Assembly: GCF_017652985.1 (NCBI RefSeq)
Contig: NZ_JAGGDJ010000022.1
Coordinates: forward strand, 21,388-85,387
From: Paenibacillus artemisiicola
GTDB taxonomy: Bacteria > Bacillota > Bacilli > Paenibacillales > Paenibacillaceae
Reading direction: 5' to 3'
Length of the DNA: 64,000 bases
Shown: positions 61,684 to 64,000 of the stretch, piece by piece
Layout: every line of letters begins with the position of its first letter
How positions within the stretch are numbered: the first letter of the stretch is position 1
Made by a program: the position numbers and the translations under genes
The notes under the pieces: generated by a model
Told to the model about the DNA's origin: nothing
What the model saw: the letters and a program-made list of their open reading frames with translations, nothing else
Databases searched by the model: none

Positions 61684-62643
61684 ATGTTGGATATGTCGAC
61701 GGTCGACTCGTACCGTCCTCTGCTGATAACGCTCGCCTACCAAATGCTAGGTTCCTTAAGCGAAGCGGAAGACATCGTGCATGATGCGCTGGTCGATTAT
61801 GTGATGATTGCAGATCACGGCAGCATCAAGCACGAAAAAGCTTATTTGGTTAGAATGGTCACAAACAGAAGCTTGAACCTGAAGCAATCCGCGCGCAAAC
61901 GGCGTGAATTATACGTCGGGCAGTGGCTCCCGGAGCCTGCAATTGCCGATGGCGGGGTCGGCGGAGCTTCCGCCGCGTTCGGATCCACGACCGGAAAGAC
62001 AGAGAATCCCGCCAATTACATCGAGCGGCAAGAGAATATCACGTACGTGATGCTCGTCATGCTGGAGAGGCTGACTGCCGTCGAACGCGCCGTCTTCTTG
62101 CTTCGCGAGACGCTAGACTTCGACTATGGGGAAGTCGCGGACATCGTGCAAAAGTCCGAAGCCAATTGCCGCAAAATTTTTAGCCGGGCCAAGGAAAAGT
62201 TGCAAGGCTCGGCGGGAGAAGGCGGCGGCGCGGAAGCAATCGATCCCATGCGGCGAAACGAGGAAGAAGCATGGGCTTTCGCCAAGGCATTCATGCAGGC
62301 GGCCGAGACCGGAAATTTGTCCGCGCTCGTGGACATGCTGGCGCATGACGCCGTATGCGTAGCCGATGGCGGTAGTAAAGTCCGCACGGCGATCAATCCG
62401 ATCGAGGGCAGTGAGCGCATCGCAGCATTCTTTATCGGTAACGCGCGCAAAGGCACGATGGGCGATTCCTTCTTGCCGGTCGATGTGAGCGGCCAACCCG
62501 GCTTTATCGTTAACCAGAACGGCCAGCCGACCATGGTCATGGTGTTCGGTTGGGACGCAGAGAAGCGGATTTCGCGCATTTTCATTATTCAGAACCCTGA
62601 CAAGCTCGTTGGTGTCACATACCGATTCGCCGCTTTGTCTTAG
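61684..62643 (+). CDS. ECF41-type RNA polymerase sigma factor with SnoaL-like C-terminal domain
   Basis: A 319-residue sigma factor. Region 2 (YQMLGSLSEAEDIVHDALVD, then AYLVRMVTNRSLN) and region 4 (ERAVFLLRETLDFDYGEVAD, then SEANCRKIFSRAKEKL) are followed by a 115-residue SnoaL-like domain (about 200-315). That fused domain replaces an anti-sigma factor in group ECF41 and controls activity, as known for the family. AAGGAG lies eight bases before ATG 61684. The CMD gene immediately downstream and the epimerase upstream match the known linkage of ECF41 factors with CMD, oxidoreductase and epimerase genes. Confidence 0.92.
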   Translation: MLDMSTVDSYRPLLITLAYQMLGSLSEAEDIVHDALVDYVMIADHGSIKHEKAYLVRMVTNRSLNLKQSARKRRELYVGQWLPEPAIADGGVGGASAAFGSTTGKTENPANYIERQENITYVMLVMLERLTAVERAVFLLRETLDFDYGEVADIVQKSEANCRKIFSRAKEKLQGSAGEGGGAEAIDPMRRNEEEAWAFAKAFMQAAETGNLSALVDMLAHDAVCVADGGSKVRTAINPIEGSERIAAFFIGNARKGTMGDSFLPVDVSGQPGFIVNQNGQPTMVMVFGWDAEKRISRIFIIQNPDKLVGVTYRFAALS

Positions 62644-62697
62644 ATAGCGAAAGTCGATGCAAGCATGTCGGCACTACTATTTAAGGAGTGATTGGCA

Positions 62698-63138
62698 ATG
62701 GAACCAAGAATGTTGTTGAAAGAAGTTAACCCTGCGGCTTTCGCGGCGATGGTGGGACTTGAAAAATTTCTGGACGTCGCAAGTCTCGACAAAAAACTGA
62801 AGGAGCTTGTCAAAATACGCGCTTCGCAACTCAACAGATGTGCCTTCTGTCTCCACATTCACACAATCGATGCCCGCAAGCTGGGCGAAACAGAGGTTCG
62901 CATCTACACTCTTAACGCTTGGCGCGAAACGCCCTTCTTCACCCCGAAAGAGCGAGCGGCGCTAGCTTTGACGGAAGCCGTGACCCTGGTCGCTTCCAAT
63001 CACGTTCCCGACGACGTGTACGAAGAAGCGGCCCGTCACTTCAGCGAGCAGGAAATCAGCGAGCTGCTGATGGCCATCATCACGATTAACGCCTGGAACC
63101 GCATCGCAATCACGACGGGCTTGACCCCTCCGGCATAA
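62698..63138 (+). CDS. Carboxymuconolactone decarboxylase/AhpD-like protein (ECF41 partner)
   Basis: A 146-residue CMD protein with CAFC and HTIDARKLGE (about residues 47-61), LNAWRETPFF and NAWNRIAITTG. AAGGAG lies nine bases before ATG 62698; an upstream in-frame TTG at 62692 is too close. It starts 54 bases after the ECF41 gene without an intervening terminator, so they are cotranscribed. It is the third CMD paralogue in the window, about as different from the other two as they are from each other. Confidence 0.9.
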   Translation: MEPRMLLKEVNPAAFAAMVGLEKFLDVASLDKKLKELVKIRASQLNRCAFCLHIHTIDARKLGETEVRIYTLNAWRETPFFTPKERAALALTEAVTLVASNHVPDDVYEEAARHFSEQEISELLMAIITINAWNRIAITTGLTPPA

Positions 63139-63275
63139 TAGTTGGCATGGGCGCCGGCGTTCTGGTGGGCGCAGCAACCCGGAGAAATCAGGTTAGAGCG
63201 GCGCTGGGAGCCCTAGTTTCCCACTATTGGAGAACGATAGATGAATGAGGAATGAGAAAAGCGGCAGTCTAGGAC
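63139..63275. other. Short intergenic region before the IS element
   Basis: No terminator or gene is clear. Purine-rich sequence leads up to the probable left end of the IS3 element at 63276. Confidence 0.4.
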
Positions 63276-63341
63276 TGATATGCTCCCCATACGGTAGACA
63301 GGTGAAATAATAAAACCTGTTATCGTAAGGGGAGTTTTTTC

Positions 63342-63893
63342 ATGTCTCGAGGAAAGTATAGCGTTTTGGAGAAACTCGCTATTCTCGAAGAAGTATCAAA
63401 TGGGGAAATTGGTTTTCTGGCAGCTGCGAAGAAATATGAAATTAATAAGACCACTTTAATGAGATGGCAACGTAGGTACCAGACGTGTGGGTATGAAGGC
63501 TTGGAGCGTCGTACGCATCTTCAAAGCTATAGTGCTGAACTCAAACTCCGAGCGGTGAAGGATTACCTTGAGGGTGGATTGTCGCAGTACCAGGTCATTG
63601 CTAAATACAAGATTGTGAGTACGCGGCAGCTCTTTAATTGGGTGAACAAGTATAATGGTCATAGCAGCTTAAAAGCCTATAAAGGGGAAGCAATAGCTGA
63701 ACACTTTCAGGTCTCCTACCAGCAAGTGTACCAGTGGGTGAAGAAGTTCGAAGATGGCGGTCAGGATGCGTTAAAGGATGGCCGAGGGAGAAAGAAAGCC
63801 CCGGAAGAGTTAACGGAGGCCGATCAACAGAAACTCAAGATGAAACAGATGGAGCACGAGATGGAGCGACTTCGGCTGAAAATGCATTCTTAA
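63342..63893 (+). CDS. IS3-family transposase OrfA, with a probable late frameshift
   Basis: A 183-residue DNA-binding protein with three helix-turn-helix units (EKLAILEEVSNGEIGFLAAA, YSAELKLRAVKDYLEGGLSQ and EAIAEHFQVSYQQVYQWVKK), as in IS150 OrfA. GGGGAG precedes ATG 63342. The annotated end (RLRLKMHS) differs from the usual coiled coil. In a neighbouring frame the same DNA reads AENAFLKKLEELERRRR, the normal OrfA tail. A one-base indel upstream of 63875 is likely, so this copy may be inactive. Confidence 0.8.
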   Translation: MSRGKYSVLEKLAILEEVSNGEIGFLAAAKKYEINKTTLMRWQRRYQTCGYEGLERRTHLQSYSAELKLRAVKDYLEGGLSQYQVIAKYKIVSTRQLFNWVNKYNGHSSLKAYKGEAIAEHFQVSYQQVYQWVKKFEDGGQDALKDGRGRKKAPEELTEADQQKLKMKQMEHEMERLRLKMHS

Positions 63894-63898
63894 AAAAG
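63892..63898 (+). promoter_or_regulatory. Programmed -1 frameshift heptamer A AAA AAG
   Basis: AAAAAAG in the frame of the normal OrfA tail is the canonical IS3-family slippery heptamer. It would join OrfA to OrfB to make the active transposase. The present OrfA frame ends just before it because of the upstream indel. Confidence 0.6.
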
Positions 63899-64000
63899 TT
63901 AGAGGAACTCGAAAGAAGGCGACGCTAAACCAAACACGGCAGGAAACGATATACCTTGCTATCCAATCCCTTCAAAAGGGGTCAGTGAGCGTCCAGCTCT
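63898..64000 (+). CDS. IS3-family transposase OrfB, 5' part only
   Basis: Immediately after the slippery heptamer the -1 frame reads VRGTRKKATLNQTRQETIYL and continues AIQSLQKGSVSVQL to the window edge. It matches the start of IS150 OrfB, before its DDE catalytic core. It is cut by the window end. Confidence 0.65.

Larger units (their letters stand above)
63276..64000 (+). mobile_element. IS3-family, IS150-group insertion sequence, left part
   Basis: A probable left end (TGATATGCTCCCC, then GTAGACAG) precedes orfA, and orfB begins before the window ends, so the right end is not seen. The end sequence resembles the remnant at 12554. Target-site duplication could not be checked. Confidence 0.75.

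Noticed and set aside
1..64000. CRISPR arrays, rRNA and tRNA genes
   Set aside because: No regularly spaced repeats of 24-40 bases, no conserved rRNA cores, and no CCA-ended cloverleaf with a GTTCRANTC-like T-arm were seen by eye.

Overview
The window looks like a chromosome segment of a spore-forming Firmicute of the Paenibacillus/Cohnella type. The support is two separate GerA-type spore germinant receptor operons, strong AGGAGG-like ribosome sites with frequent TTG/GTG starts, a YesM/YesN two-component pair beside a sugar ABC importer, a CcpA-type cre box and an IS150-like IS3 element. No rRNA, tRNA, CRISPR array or phage module was seen. Many genes are visibly decaying by frameshift, internal stop or truncation, so this is an accessory, turnover-prone stretch.

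Layout. (1) 0.6-10.3 kb: a glycoside-utilisation operon encoding a lipoprotein binding protein, two permeases (no ATPase), a Gfo/Idh/MocA dehydrogenase, a YesM-like kinase, a YesN-like AraC regulator and a cytoplasmic GH116 beta-glycosidase. A cre-like site precedes it. (2) 10.4-14.6 kb: degraded DNA with a TIR-like remnant, a MarR regulator, an IS3 remnant, a repeat protein (probably DUF4046) and shattered IS110 pieces. (3) 14.6-18.6 kb: an Rrf2 regulator diverging from AhpD/CMD, azoreductase and EamA exporter genes, then a second CMD and a HAD phosphatase. (4) 18.7-22.3 kb: germinant receptor operon 1 (A-C-B) with a third GerA fragment downstream. (5) 22.4-29.4 kb: AT-richer, gene-poor DNA with a GNAT gene, a chimeric OYE/alcohol dehydrogenase ORF, a secreted nuclease, small ORFs and an APH-like kinase. 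(6) 29.5-33.0 kb: an OmpR-type response regulator, its kinase and a secreted internally repeated protein. Matching TTTCAG-N5-TTTCAG boxes precede both the regulator and the secreted protein. (7) 33.2-54.8 kb: a redox/aldehyde detoxification island with four aldehyde dehydrogenases, SDRs, NADH oxidase, MDR reductase, cupin, ABM monooxygenase, luciferase-like oxidoreductase, nitroreductase and three MFS transporters. It carries two TetR systems and one MerR system whose operators can be read in the DNA. (8) 55.1-59.2 kb: germinant receptor operon 2 (A-C-D-B) with a small two-helix D subunit. (9) 59.6-63.1 kb: an ECF41-type sigma factor with its CMD partner, and an epimerase gene with an ECF41-like promoter. 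(10) 63.3 kb to the end: the left part of an IS150-type IS3 element.

How it fits together. The operon in (1) probably imports an oligosaccharide or glycoside and hydrolyses it inside the cell, with an unlinked MsmX-like ATPase powering uptake. Regions 3, 7 and 9 share a theme: small redox or CMD enzymes, each set next to its own electrophile- or stress-responsive regulator (Rrf2, TetR, MerR, ECF41). The most informative signals are regulatory: the 19-bp-spacer MerR promoter, two families of TetR operators, the two-component direct-repeat box in two places, and the ECF41 promoter at the epimerase. I did not find a clearly unprecedented system. The candidates nearest to new biology are the repeat protein controlled by its own two-component system, the reticulate decaying aldehyde island, and two small ORFs near 27 kb.
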